Shown here in pieces: positions 1-9,618 of a stretch of 64,000 nucleotides of DNA. A program made the translations under genes and the position numbers. This stretch comes from Amphiura filiformis (Eukaryota > Echinodermata > Ophiuroidea > Amphilepidida > Amphiuridae): NCBI RefSeq assembly GCF_039555335.1, contig NW_027305508.1, positions 620,001 to 684,000 on the forward strand. Reading direction: 5' to 3'. The stretch's first letter is position 1. Each line of letters starts with the position of its first letter. The notes beneath the pieces were generated by a model. It was not told the origin of the DNA. It did no database searches and saw nothing but the letters and a program-made list of their open reading frames with translations.

Positions 1-938
1 GGTAATGTGGTCAGTTTGTTGTTGCCTAAATCTAAGTACCTTAATTTATTCAGACCACTGAAAACAAATCGTGGTAAAATATTAATTTCATTGCCACTCA
101 GTAGCAATTTCTGCAAAGACTTAAAACACCAAAATGCTTCTGGCTCGATGGTTCTTATTTTGCGATTGGAAAATGAAAGACCCGCGATGTTTGGATCACA
201 AATTAGTAACACTCTTATTTGATTTTCTTCCAGACAATCTGTTAGCCAGACTTTGTGACCAAGTGAACAAATGCACTCATCTGGACATTCGATTTCATAC
301 TCGTATGTTAATATTCTTATGGTTGCATCTGTATTTTGGTTCTCTAGGGTTAAATACTGAAGTAAACTCTGTTGTGGGTGAAACCGTTCGACTTGTTGAT
401 ATTCAATTAGACTGCAATTATTGAGTTGTTCAACATCAATTGCATCACTAGCATGAATGGTAAAATCGATATACATCAGTGCAAAATGAAACACTAAGGA
501 TTTCCCTACAAGAGTGGTTGTGCATGTGCTAAACGGAAAAGAAATGAAATCATTTTCACTTGTTGCTGAGTTTTCACTATCCTCGTCGATCTTTTCAACA
601 AAAAACATGGAGTAGTTATAATTTGCCTTCACGTTCTGTACATTGAATGTAAACCAAGAACGAGTTAATGAGTAAATCGTTATGCTACATTCTGATTCGG
701 TATTGGCGAGAAATGTCTTTATTTTATTATTCGGTATAATTATCTTCTTTGAACATGAATTTTGATTAGGGTTTAAACCATCACCCTCTATATCAAATGA
801 AACAAATGATGAATCAAATAGACTTTTATCCCAAAATGAAGAATAAGTGACACTTACACCAGCACCACATGTATAAGTACCTGATGGAAAGGACAGAAAG
901 AATAAACAGCAAAGAACGTGAGTAAAGGACCAATCCAT
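1..938 (-). CDS. Leucine-rich-repeat extracellular protein, 5' coding part (gene continues past the left edge)
   Basis: Reading the minus strand from the ATG at 938 gives an uninterrupted frame of about 312 codons to the window edge. Residues 1-20 (MDWSFTHVLCCLFFLSFPSG) are a clear signal peptide. Residues 21-215 form a Cys-containing beta-rich-looking ectodomain that I do not recognise; a CUB-like fold is possible but unproven. Residues 218-235 (CPDEC, then CIC, then C) are an LRRNT-type cap. From about residue 250 two leucine-rich repeats follow (LQKLLLSGNEINILP; LRYLDLGNNKLTTL). The protein should therefore be secreted or a type I membrane receptor or adhesion protein of the LRR class; the C-terminal part that would decide is outside the window. 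The ATG is the first in the frame, directly before the signal peptide and 64 bases after a splice acceptor. Ligand and role are unknown. Confidence 0.85.
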   Translation of the reverse strand, partial: MDWSFTHVLCCLFFLSFPSGTYTCGAGVSVTYSSFWDKSLFDSSFVSFDIEGDGLNPNQNSCSKKIIIPNNKIKTFLANTESECSITIYSLTRSWFTFNVQNVKANYNYSMFFVEKIDEDSENSATSENDFISFPFSTCTTTLVGKSLVFHFALMYIDFTIHASDAIDVEQLNNCSLIEYQQVERFHPQQSLLQYLTLENQNTDATIRILTYEYEIECPDECICSLGHKVWLTDCLEENQIRVLLICDPNIAGLSFSNRKIRTIEPEAFWCFKSLQKLLLSGNEINILPRFVFSGLNKLRYLDLGNNKLTTL

Positions 939-1002
939 CTCTGTCTGTTGTTCAACTTGTATCGGTTCAAGCTTACCCAATGTCTCTGTGAGATCAGCTA
1001 TC
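939..1002 (-). other. 5' UTR part of the LRR gene exon, with splice acceptor
   Basis: On the minus strand a good 3' splice site (pyrimidine-rich run then TTTACAG) ends at 1003 and the exon continues without another gap to the ATG at 938. At least one further non-coding 5' exon must lie at higher coordinates, but I cannot place it. Confidence 0.6.
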
Positions 1003-1737
1003 TGTAAATAAAACAAGCAAAACATAGTGCAGTTATGTCCACCGTGACTTTCCAGCCATAAAACCGCTTAGTGAAGATTAAAGCGAGATATGCAGTACTA
1101 AACCATTATATTAATCGATTGTCCAATGCAAATTTATTACCACGTGATAATATTATTCCAAATGAGCGATTGAATTGTCCCCTACGGTCGACTAATCCAA
1201 TCGATAATGACGCTATTGACATGTACGGGCGGAGCTCCATTGACCGAGTTTTGGGGTATTTTTCAATGGTTTGCTGCCATTTACTCATCAAGGCGGTCCC
1301 CCGTTATTATAAGGACTATGCTAATGATTTAAAGATTGACATGCAGAGAATAAACCATACTTGATTGACAGAAAGTACTAAATTTGTATCTATTACGGTT
1401 TTGTGACACCCTCTTCCAAATGCGACCAAGCCAGGGCGACCGGTGAAGCAAAATGTGCATTGAATAACACGGGAGTTTGGATATAGATGGTAGGATTTCT
1501 TTCTCATACAAATGTATGGTCCCCTGTTATTAAAGCTTGTACAGGGTTGAAAAGAATAAGTAATTGAAACAGAGCAAGCACTAAAATCATAGCTTTTATA
1601 CTTTTTGATATATGACGCTAACTAGTTCATCTCCTATATCTACAACACAGCGCTACCAGTAGGGGTCAATTGCCTATTGTGAGTGCCCCTGTATGGTGTG
1701 CATACACGTAGGAAACAATAACTGCATGATGACATAA
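1003..1737. other. Non-coding flank of the LRR gene; nothing recognised
   Basis: It should hold the first intron and perhaps the promoter of the minus-strand LRR gene. No coding frame with family resemblance, no palindrome and no tandem repeat is visible. The last 15 bases (1723-1737) are the left copy of the direct repeat that flanks the Penelope-like element. Confidence 0.5.
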
Positions 1738-3023
1738 TAGTGAATATTCTCAGTCATCCAGTCGTTAAAATCACAAGGTTTTGAATTAAATCAAATACTG
1801 GAACTTACATAGGCAACTGACCCGCTGGGCTGGTCATGTGACACTTTGAGACGGCTAGGGATCGTCTTGATGGCCCAGGTAAATTTTACAAACAACAACA
1901 TGGAGTTCCGATGGGATCCCCAGTTAGCCCGATAGTTGTTAACCTGTGTATGGACAGTTTCGAGCAGCAAGCCTTGCAATCATACCCGGGTGTTTAAGCC
2001 CAGACTCTGGTTACGTTTTGTCGATGATACCTTCGTGATCATTGAGCGCACCGAATTAGAAGGTTTCTTTCAACACATCAATAAGCTAGACGACAACATC
2101 TAATTTACACAGGAAAGTTGTAAAGACGACACGTTAGCTTTCTTAGACTGCCTGATCAGTGTGAAGAACGATGGTTCGCTAACTTCAAATGTTTACAGAA
2201 AACCCACGCACACTGATCATTACTTACAATTTGGATCACATCACCCATTGATACACAATTTGGGAGTAATAAGAACTTTACAATACAGAGCTGATACCAT
2301 CATAAAAGCGAGAACGTACTTATCCCAGAGGAGAAAGGTGACATCAAAGAATCGCTGAAGAACTGCGGTTATCCGAACTGGGCTTTTCTGAAGGCCAACA
2401 AGAGCAGAAAAGACCAAAAACAGTCTGATGGTGGTGGTCAACCCAACAAAGCTCGCGTCACAATCCCATAATATATAGCTGGACTGTCAGAACGTGTAAA
2501 GAAACACCTCAAAGCTTTTGGGATTTCCTCGTCATTTAAGCCAAATAACACCCTTCGTGGCAAGCTCGTTCAAGTAAAGGACAAACAATCAAAAGAAAAA
2601 CTCTCAAACTTAGTGTATGAATTAGTGTGCGGTGACGCTGATTGTTCTGCTGCCTATGTTGGCGAAACAAAACAAGCCTTGAAAGCTAGACTCAATCAAC
2701 ATAGGAGGCCCAGTACAAACGAGGCCCAGAACTCCGCCGTGTACCTTCACCTTAAAGACACTGGTCATAATATTGACACCAAGGACGCAGTGATTCTGGG
2801 AAGCCATCTGGGAGAGGGTAGAGTAGCCGTACAAGAAAGGGGGACTGAGATACAACTTATCTCACGCATCAGACCGGGCCATCAAGACGATCCCTAGCCG
2901 TCTCAAAGTGTCACATGACCAGCCCAGCGGGTCAGTTGCCTGATGAAGTCTGATGGTTTCAGACGCAACGTAGCAAGTTGCAAAAAATGCAAGTTCCAGT
3001 ATTTGATTTAATTCAAAACCTTG
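1738..3023 (+). mobile_element. Penelope-like retroelement, broken fossil copy
   Basis: Fragments of a Penelope-type protein lie in order on the plus strand. First come reverse-transcriptase motifs (MGSPVSPI near 1909; RFVDDTF near 2015; RKPTHTDHYL near 2199), then a C-terminal GIY-YIG-type endonuclease (YVGETKQALKARLNQHR near 2656), the combination that defines this class. The two ends carry inverted segments (about 1774-1868 against 2884-3023). A 15-bp direct repeat TGCATGATGACATAA flanks the copy (1723-1737 and 3024-3038) and fits a target duplication. The coding region is short for the family and has several breaks, so the copy is dead. The well-kept flanking repeat suggests a moderate rather than very old age. 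Confidence 0.85.
2936..2976 (+). ncRNA. Hammerhead-ribozyme-like motif in the Penelope terminal segment
   Basis: The order is stem I (TTGC, 2936-2939, with GCAA, 2973-2976), CTGATGA (2940-2946), stem II (GTCTGA with TCAGAC), then GCAA and a minimal stem III (AC/GT) before the expected cleavage site after A2972. Penelope-like elements are known to carry minimal type I hammerheads with very short stem III. The core reads GCAA where the catalytic consensus is GAAA, so activity is doubtful. The layout is seen directly; the ribozyme identity is inference. Confidence 0.45.
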
Positions 3024-3038
3024 TGCATGATGACATAA

Positions 3039-4306
3039 CACTCAGAATACAAGGAGTCAAGCCCTATCATGCGATATCTATTGTTATGCACGCGGGTATT
3101 ATATTTAATTAGGTACTGGACTCGGACCATACATAATGGGGTATTGGTTTCCATGGCTATGAAATAGATAATCAGTAAAAGACGTTACAGATTTACAGGC
3201 TTCAATGCATAATATTCGCAACTTTGGAAAACGTGAAACACAACATAAGATTTATCACTCCCTTTCTTATTAAGAAAGAGATATGTTATTAATGAATATG
3301 CGGCGGATGCGAGGGGAAGGACGTTGACACGTCCCCTTTAAATTTCTCCATAGGGAACGTCCCTCTCTAAAAATCATAATAGAAAAAAACAATAACGCGA
3401 ATTGCCCTGTGTATCTTAGGCCAAAATAGGGTAAATTGCAAACCTTTGCCCGCTTCGCGCCGCGCCCAATGGTCCATAGAATACCGAAATACACCTTCAT
3501 TTGGGGCTAACATTCTAAAATTGAAAATGTTTTGCGCGCAACCCAGTGAAAACCGGCACGAAATATGGTCGTCCCTCCTAATTTTTATTGCTTCCGCCGC
3601 CACTTTCAGGTAACTTGAACATTCAATCCTACCTTTAAAATGTTGATTTGCGAGAATTTCACAGAAGATGCCAAGAGTTCGTACTCACAGTACTAGTATT
3701 GGTGATAAATGTTATAGGTAATTAAATAGATAATCAGTCAAATTCGTCACAGTTGAACAGGTCTCAAAGCAAATATTCCGGCGCAACTTTGCACGGTAGA
3801 AATTCCACGTAAAAGACAAGAAAAGATTTATCTCGTTGGATTGGCACGTAAGTCAATTAAATGCATACGTATTATATGAAATTGACAGAAACACTAGAAG
3901 CTACTAGACTAAAGCTTTTTTTCCAGTCCTGAGCATGAGAGGGCGAGAGCGCAAAACGTTTAAGAAAAGATTTTGTGATTTAAAAGCTAATGGGTTGCAA
4001 TATTATATTGCTGAATGCAATTCATTTGGCAATCAACCGTTAAAACTAGTCATATTTTTATATTAACAAAATACTATTAATATCATAATAATTGTCCAAA
4101 TGCCTATTTTCTGCAGGTATTCATTTTTAGTGAAGAGATTACGCCTGCCAACTTTCTCTCTCTTGTTTAATTTTCAAGGTCGATTTCATAAATCAATTTC
4201 GCAGCAATCGAGTAATCACGCTATCCACTAACACTTAGGACTAACGTAAGTGGACACTCACCAATGCCAGAGTTGTTGAAAGCATTTAAGGGTAGAGGAG
4301 GTATTG
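3039..4306. other. Intergenic DNA, no recognised feature
   Basis: Short open frames near 3270-3600 show no family resemblance and overlap in several frames. I see no splice-flanked coding segment, tandem repeat or long palindrome. Confidence 0.4.
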
Positions 4307-4592
4307 TTGGTCGAAGCAGCCAAAACAAAAATCGATTTTCATTATCTGAATCAATATATTATTGAAAAATAACACTTTGAAAACTTGCTTAATTTATTGT
4401 TGTTAATGTGTTATGTACGTTTTACAAAAGTGTTGTTGTTTCAGCCCTCTTTACAACATAACTCAAGAACCACACAGGACCTACAAAAGTATATCTGCGA
4501 TATTTGAATTCTTCTACACGCTCGCTATGAATTGAGCAATGCAATGATGCTGTGAACTTGTTTTTTTCTGCTGCTTCGACCAACGATATATC
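4307..4592. repeat. Short inverted-repeat element
   Basis: The sequence TTGTTGGTCGAAGCAGC near 4304-4320 returns inverted (GCTGCTTCGACCAACGA) near 4570-4587, around an AT-rich core of about 250 bases. It is compatible with a small MITE; I could not define target-site duplications. Confidence 0.4.
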
Positions 4593-4649
4593 GTATACCC
4601 TTAAGGTTTTCTGGTAAATTCCATACGTACGTGAAACGTACGTAGCATT

Positions 4650-4926
4650 GGGCTATATTCCATTTAAAATCCACACTACCCCTGTGGAAGATTTTGGAAA
4701 TATCTTCCACAGGGGAGTATGAATATCAAATGGAATGGACACATTAGCAGCTCCATTTGTAACTCCGGTTGAATTGTAATTCAGGTTGAATCTTTCTCAG
4801 ATGGTGTATGAACTTCAAATGGAACTGCCTTAATGTGTTTATTCCATTTGAAATTCATACTCCCTCTGTGAAAAATATTTCCAAACTCTTCCACAGGGGG
4901 AGTGTGGATTTGAAATGGAATAGCCC
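4650..4926. mobile_element. MITE family A (GGGCTATTCCATTTGAAAT ends), copy 1
   Basis: The termini are GGGCTATATTCCATTTAAAA and its near-inverse TTTGAAATGGAATAGCCC. Two further inner inverted blocks contain the words CTGTGGAAGA and TCTTCCACAG. The same nested palindromic layout recurs at 13816-14003, 23391-23553, 29041-29205 and, as fragments, near 51337-51372 and 53217-53325. It has no coding capacity and is a non-autonomous DNA transposon family of unassigned superfamily. Confidence 0.75.
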
Positions 4927-5867
4927 ATTACGTGGCGATCAACCAGACCAGATATAATCCTATTGTATTCCCCACCCTTCAGCGATATTTTGGTCCATTT
5001 TTACTCTTTCATTTTACAATCGCAAAATAAGAACCATTGACCCTGAAGCATTTTGGTGTTCTAAGTCTGCAGAAATTGGTACCGAGTTATCAAATTATAA
5101 CTTGGCAAGAGGAACATCAAGTAATTCTTATATGAGCTTCCAAACACTAACCGCAAAACAGGTGGAAGATACATGAGGTGGTCTCCTTGTTTATTTTAAA
5201 CGACCTCTCTTTTGAAGAATTCTGAACATATTCTTTTTTTCTTTTCTTTTTTTCCTTGTGCTTGGAACTGATGGAGGGAGAAAAGACATAAATAATGAGC
5301 CATCAGTTCCCAACTATCATGAACAATTACATATAATCAAAAAATTCTTTTTGAGCAACAGGTACAAAGAGAGACAGACGAGACAAAGACTATGGACGAA
5401 GACAACGATCACTCTCACTCATAGACAAAACATACAAAAAGACAGAAGACAAACAAGAAAAAACGATTCAAATTATACTCACACACTTAAACAATCTAAC
5501 CATGATATATACATAATATAAAAGTTACTTGAAAAAAAGGCAATCAAATTTTATCAATGTCGAAAGAAAACTTTTTAAAGTGCTTGCCAAGATTGCCATT
5601 TTTCTCAGCAATTTTGTACTCAATGTTGAATTTAAGCTTAACAAAATTGCGGAAATTCTGAAGAGAAGGAGCCACCTTGCATCTATGAATATAAAATTTA
5701 AGAAAGAGAAATAAAAAGTTAATGCAAATACTATGAAGAGAAACGTCCTTAGTAACTCCAAATAAAACAAATTCTGATAATCTCTCACCAAATGTTTATC
5801 TCTTGGATTTTTCAAACTTTTCAAACTTTTCCATCATTGGAATTTGTTACCCAAATCAATCAAAGAA
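4927..5867. other. Intergenic DNA with pyrimidine and A-rich tracts
   Basis: A long pyrimidine tract (about 5230-5256) is followed by A-rich low-complexity DNA to about 5530. Short frames here are lysine- and glutamine-rich by composition only. Bases 5525-5830 could include diverged sequence of the LINE whose 3' end follows, but no reverse-transcriptase motif is readable. Confidence 0.4.
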
Positions 5868-6297
5868 ATTGGGAATTTGCCGCAATTCAAACGTGCTGTC
5901 AAGAAGCACCTTTCCGAACAGGCTTGGCTAGCTGAGCGTGATATTATGCATCACGAAAATTATTAGGCCCTTTTTTTGCTCGTTTGTTTTTCGTCTTTGT
6001 TATGTTTTGCTCGTCCTCCTGCCTTAATCATTGCTGCTGCTGCTTTATTGTTTTTTGCCTTACAAGGACCCCAATGGAATTAAGCTTTCTTCGGAAGGCT
6101 TTTTGGGCTATCCTTGGTACTCATTGGTATTTATTCCATTGTCACCTCGTGCAATAGTTTATTCTGGTACCTGAATTACATACATGTACAGTAGATTTTA
6201 AAGTATTTTATCCATAATGTGCAATCTATTGTATTTTCTTTTTGTTTGCAATTTTGATGTATATTGAGTGCTAAATAAAATGAAATGAAATGAAATT
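5868..6297 (+). mobile_element. LINE (CR1/L2/Jockey-like) 3' end with microsatellite tail
   Basis: Bases 5868-5966 encode the typical C-terminus of a LINE ORF2 (IGNLPQFKRAVKKHLSEQAW, then a stop at the end of NY). About 300 bases of 3' UTR follow, ending in repeated TGAAA units (6275-6297), the short-repeat tail used by several non-LTR clades. The 5' part is missing, as in most LINE copies. The clade is not certain. Confidence 0.7.
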
Positions 6298-6619
6298 CAA
6301 ACATTTTCAATTTTTATATTTAACAACGTTATGACCCGATCATCTTATAACAGCCTCACAGAAAGACCCCCAATTTTGCCTTCTGAGCCCTTATCACCCA
6401 ATGACCCTGTTTCAAATATCTCATTAAAAGACCCGCAATATCTTAGTAACATATACAGCAAATTATTTGTCTGATCACAAGAATTTAAAAATGTATTTGT
6501 TTGTGCTATGTAAGACTTACCGTTACAGAGTTAATCTACAAAAATCGCATTATTGGGTCAAAACAGCGAATTTTTCAACTTGCTCCGATTTAGGGGGAAA
6601 TGGTGGCAGCTTGAAGTCT

Positions 6620-6818
6620 ACCCTCACCCACTTAGAATTAAGAGGTCATTTCAAAAATACTCTTTGTCAGGAGCATAAGAACTAAGTTGGCAGGCCACTT
6701 CTTTGCAAACAGAGTGGTTAAGAATTGGAACAATTTGCCAGATAATCTTGTCTCTACACCAACCGTGGCATCCTTTAAGAAACTTCTGAGAGTCCTGCCC
6801 ATCGGCGAAGAGGACTAA
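6620..6818 (+). mobile_element. Second LINE ORF2 C-terminal fragment
   Basis: The frame at 6674-6818 reads RTKLAGHFFANRVVKNWNNL, then PDNLV, STPTVASFKKLLR and a stop. It is the conserved C-terminal 'FF..RVV..WN.LP..V......FK..L' stretch of many LINE ORF2 proteins. The preceding words (LELRGHFKN, 6636-6660) fit the same protein in another frame, so the copy carries at least one frameshift. It is distinct in sequence from the LINE at 5868-6297. Confidence 0.7.
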
Positions 6819-6925
6819 ACTATACTAAGCATACCAAGTAAGTAGGCCCAAAGTAAATACTGGGTATTACTAGCTGTCTTCTTTCTTCTTCTGACGTCAC
6901 AACATCATCAATCAGATAATCGATC

Positions 6926-6977
6926 CTGATCCGATGGTTTCGAACGCAACGTAACAAAGTGAGTTGCAAAATCTTAT
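6926..6977 (+). repeat. Solo fragment of the Penelope terminal/hammerhead-like segment
   Basis: CTGATCCGATGGTTTCGAAC followed by GCAACGTAACAA closely matches the terminal motif at 2940-2976, including the GCAAC core and the later GAGTTGCAAAA. No Penelope coding sequence is near, so this is a separate remnant. It directly follows the LINE fragment. Confidence 0.55.
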
Positions 6978-7017
6978 TAAGTTTAATTCTGGAAACATGC
7001 AGTGGGAAAACTACGTT

Positions 7018-7475
7018 AGTTTAATGCAAGGCATTCCATTCGCTAGTAAGTCTACGCCTGTTTAATGCTAGGCATTCCATGCGCTAGTAAGTCTACGCCA
7101 GTTTAATGCTAGGCATTCCATGCGCTAGTACAGTAAGTCTACGCCAGTTTAATACTAGCATTCCATGCGCTAGTAAGTCTACGCCAGTTTAATGCTAGGC
7201 ATTCCATGCGCTAGTAAGTCTACGCCAGTTTAATGCTAGGCATTCCATGCCCTAGTAAGTCTACGCCTGTTTAATGCTAGGCATGCCATGCGTTAGAAAG
7301 TAAACGCCAGTTTAATGCTAGGCATTCCAGGCACTTGTTAGTCTACGCTGGTTTAATGCAAGGCATTCCAGTCACTGGTAAGTCTACGCTAATTTAATGC
7401 TAGGCATACCAGACAGTGGTAAGTCTACGCTAGTTTAATGCTAGGAATTCCAGGCAGCGTTGGTCTTACGCTAGT
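7018..7475. repeat. Tandem repeat, about 41-bp unit, 11 copies
   Basis: Each unit has the form GTTTAATGCTAGGCATTCC, ATGCGCTAGT, AAGTCTACGCCA. The first six copies are nearly identical, and divergence rises toward the 3' end where the centre becomes CCAGGCACTTGT and similar. There are no spacers, so it is a minisatellite and not a CRISPR-like array. It lies intergenically upstream of the eIF3d gene. Confidence 0.9.
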
Positions 7476-8751
7476 TTAATATATATCATTATCAGTTTAA
7501 TGATTTTAATTGATTGTGTTCCAAGCTATGATAACACAAAATAAAGCTGAATTTAGATATTTGATGGGCCCGTGCGTGCGAAGCGAGTAAAAGTTTGTAG
7601 TTAGACCTATTTTGGATTTTAGATAATAACAAACCAACTTTATATGCTTCTTTTTATGGAACTATAACACATTTAAGAGGTTATAAAAAATTCACGACAC
7701 TTTCGATATTCTAGATAGTGTCTAATATAGGGTCAAAATTCAAAGGCAGAGTGAGAGTGCATAGACAGACAAAAACGGTACAAGTACACAATCCTTTTAT
7801 TTTTTAACAACAATTTTTTCGCCTCAGACAATCAACGAAATTAATAGTTGGCACACCCTGACAATATGTTGGAACTCTTCATTGCCGCTCTGATAGTTCA
7901 GTGAAATTAGTATAACTATGTTTGATGAGAAGTACATACCTTCTCCTTTCCCCTTGGGTTTGAAAAAATATACAGTACCAAACATAGTTTTTGCCTGCAT
8001 GACATTTTACAGTGAAAAGGTGTAGGCCTAACTCAAAATTTTGATCAATTTAACACTAAAATAAAAACACTAAAAATTGGGGTAGTCGGAATATTATTGC
8101 ATGAAAAATGGTGCAATCAAACCGAAATTCTGACAAAACTATGAATGATATACGGTATAGCCCATGATGTGCTTTAGAAAGTGTAGATTGAGAAATATCT
8201 TTCATCAGCGAATGTTACTTTGAAAAGCAAAAACGTTGACCCCCCAAAAGCTCATGGAAAGTTAAAGCCTGTAAAAATCGAGAATCAATACACTAGAACT
8301 ATAGAAGCCTAAATTTCATCAACACCAGGGTTTGAAAAAAATATACAGTAGGCCTACCAAACATAGTTTTTTCTTGACATTTCCTGAAAAAATGAATCTT
8401 GTTGCTTTTCATTTGGCCGAGAAAATTAATTTTACATTGTAAAGCAAAAACGTTGACCCCCAAAAAAGCTCATGGGGAAAGTTGAAGCCTGTAAAATCGA
8501 AAATCAATACATTTCATACAAAGTTTAGGCTAACACCAGGGTTTCGAAAAAAAAATATAGGCCTACAATGCAGACATTTACTAAAAAAAATGAAAATTGT
8601 TGCTTTCATTTGAGCTCATTTGGCCGAGAAAACTTGAGGTGTAACTCAAAATTTTGCTCATTTCAACACTAAAAGCTACTAAATTCGATCGTTTTACTGA
8701 ATCAACCCACAAGATTAGAATAGCCATTGATTCACCAGCGTTCTGTGTGTA
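7476..8751. repeat. Intergenic DNA with a diverged duplicated block
   Basis: A block with the words AAACGTTGACCCCC, AAAGCTCATGG, CACCAGGGTTT and TAGGCCTAC occurs at about 8228-8410 and again at about 8440-8600. A partial third copy lies at 7955-8050 (GGGTTTGAAAAAATATACAG). It is a non-coding local duplication. The DNA from 7476 to 7950 shows nothing recognisable. Confidence 0.55.
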
Positions 8752-9347
8752 CCGTAAAATGGGGTACCTTTGGACACTTTCAGAGTTTTTAAAGCACTGC
8801 TTCCAAACAAAACCAATTATATTTCTTTTTTATGACATTAGGGTTCCCTTCTACACCATGAAGTTGAAAAAGATTATTTAATAATTTCGTAAGGGTGCCC
8901 TAGCCTAGGGGTTCAAACCGGTGGTTCAAAATAGCCTGACCAAAGTTATAACCCCGAATTTGGGGCAACTTTGGTCAGAGTAAATTACATTCCATGAAGA
9001 AAAAAAAATCAAAAAAATTGATCTTCGCTGTATATGGGCAAGTTGTTGTTTTTTGTGACATTTGACCCCTTGCAAAATTAATCAAGCACACATCCTTGCT
9101 CACAAATATCGATTTTATTTTTCTGAAAAAATGTAAAAAATGCTCATTTTGGTCAAAATCACGAAATGTTAAGGAACTTAGCGACTATTAGGCCTATTTC
9201 TTCCAAATATATTTCTTAACAAATTGACACCAAATATGACTAAAAACAATATTGCTGTACGAAAATATGACCATTTAAAAAATATATATTTGATCGACCA
9301 AAGTTACCCCGCTGACCGAAGTTAGTTCAAGTTACCCCATTTTACGG
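8752..9347. mobile_element. TA-flanked MITE directly upstream of eIF3d
   Basis: The ends are CCGTAAAATGGGGTACCTTT and, inverted, GTTACCCCATTTTACGG, flanked on both sides by TA (8750-8751 and 9348-9349), as in Tc1/mariner-derived elements. The 596-bp interior is AT-rich and non-coding, with repeated 'CCAAAGTTA.CCC' words in both orientations. Its right end lies only 270 bases before the eIF3d start codon. Confidence 0.75.
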
Positions 9348-9618
9348 TATCTTTTTTTGACCCCCACCACGGAAATAATGTAACGCTTTAATATGTAGCA
9401 CTGCCCCTCTGAGCATTCTGGTTCGTATAAAATGCTATATACGAGACTACTAGGTTTCGCCATAGCCTCATTGTAAGAAAGCGCAACAAATATTTCAATA
9501 GAAACAACACGGTAATAATTGAACGATGTATTTTGAGATGAGGCTATTATTGGTGCTTCATCAGTGGCGGTAGAACCCACACGTGTATGTCGAAATCTGC
9601 CAAAAAATAACACTGAAA
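9348..9618 (+). promoter_or_regulatory. Probable promoter and 5' UTR of the eIF3d gene
   Basis: This is the only MITE-free stretch between the upstream element and the start codon, so the core promoter and transcription start should lie here. I see no firm TATA box; TATAAAAT at 9427-9434 is a weak candidate about 190 bases before the ATG. The start context (GAAAATGA, A at -3) is favourable. The exact transcription start is unknown. Confidence 0.45.

Noticed and set aside
5258-5521. 87-codon frame rich in Thr, Gln, Lys and Arg
   Set aside because: Composition of A-rich low-complexity DNA; no codon or family signal.
7018-7475. CRISPR-like regular array
   Set aside because: Units are joined without spacers, the DNA is clearly eukaryotic, and no cas-like gene is present.
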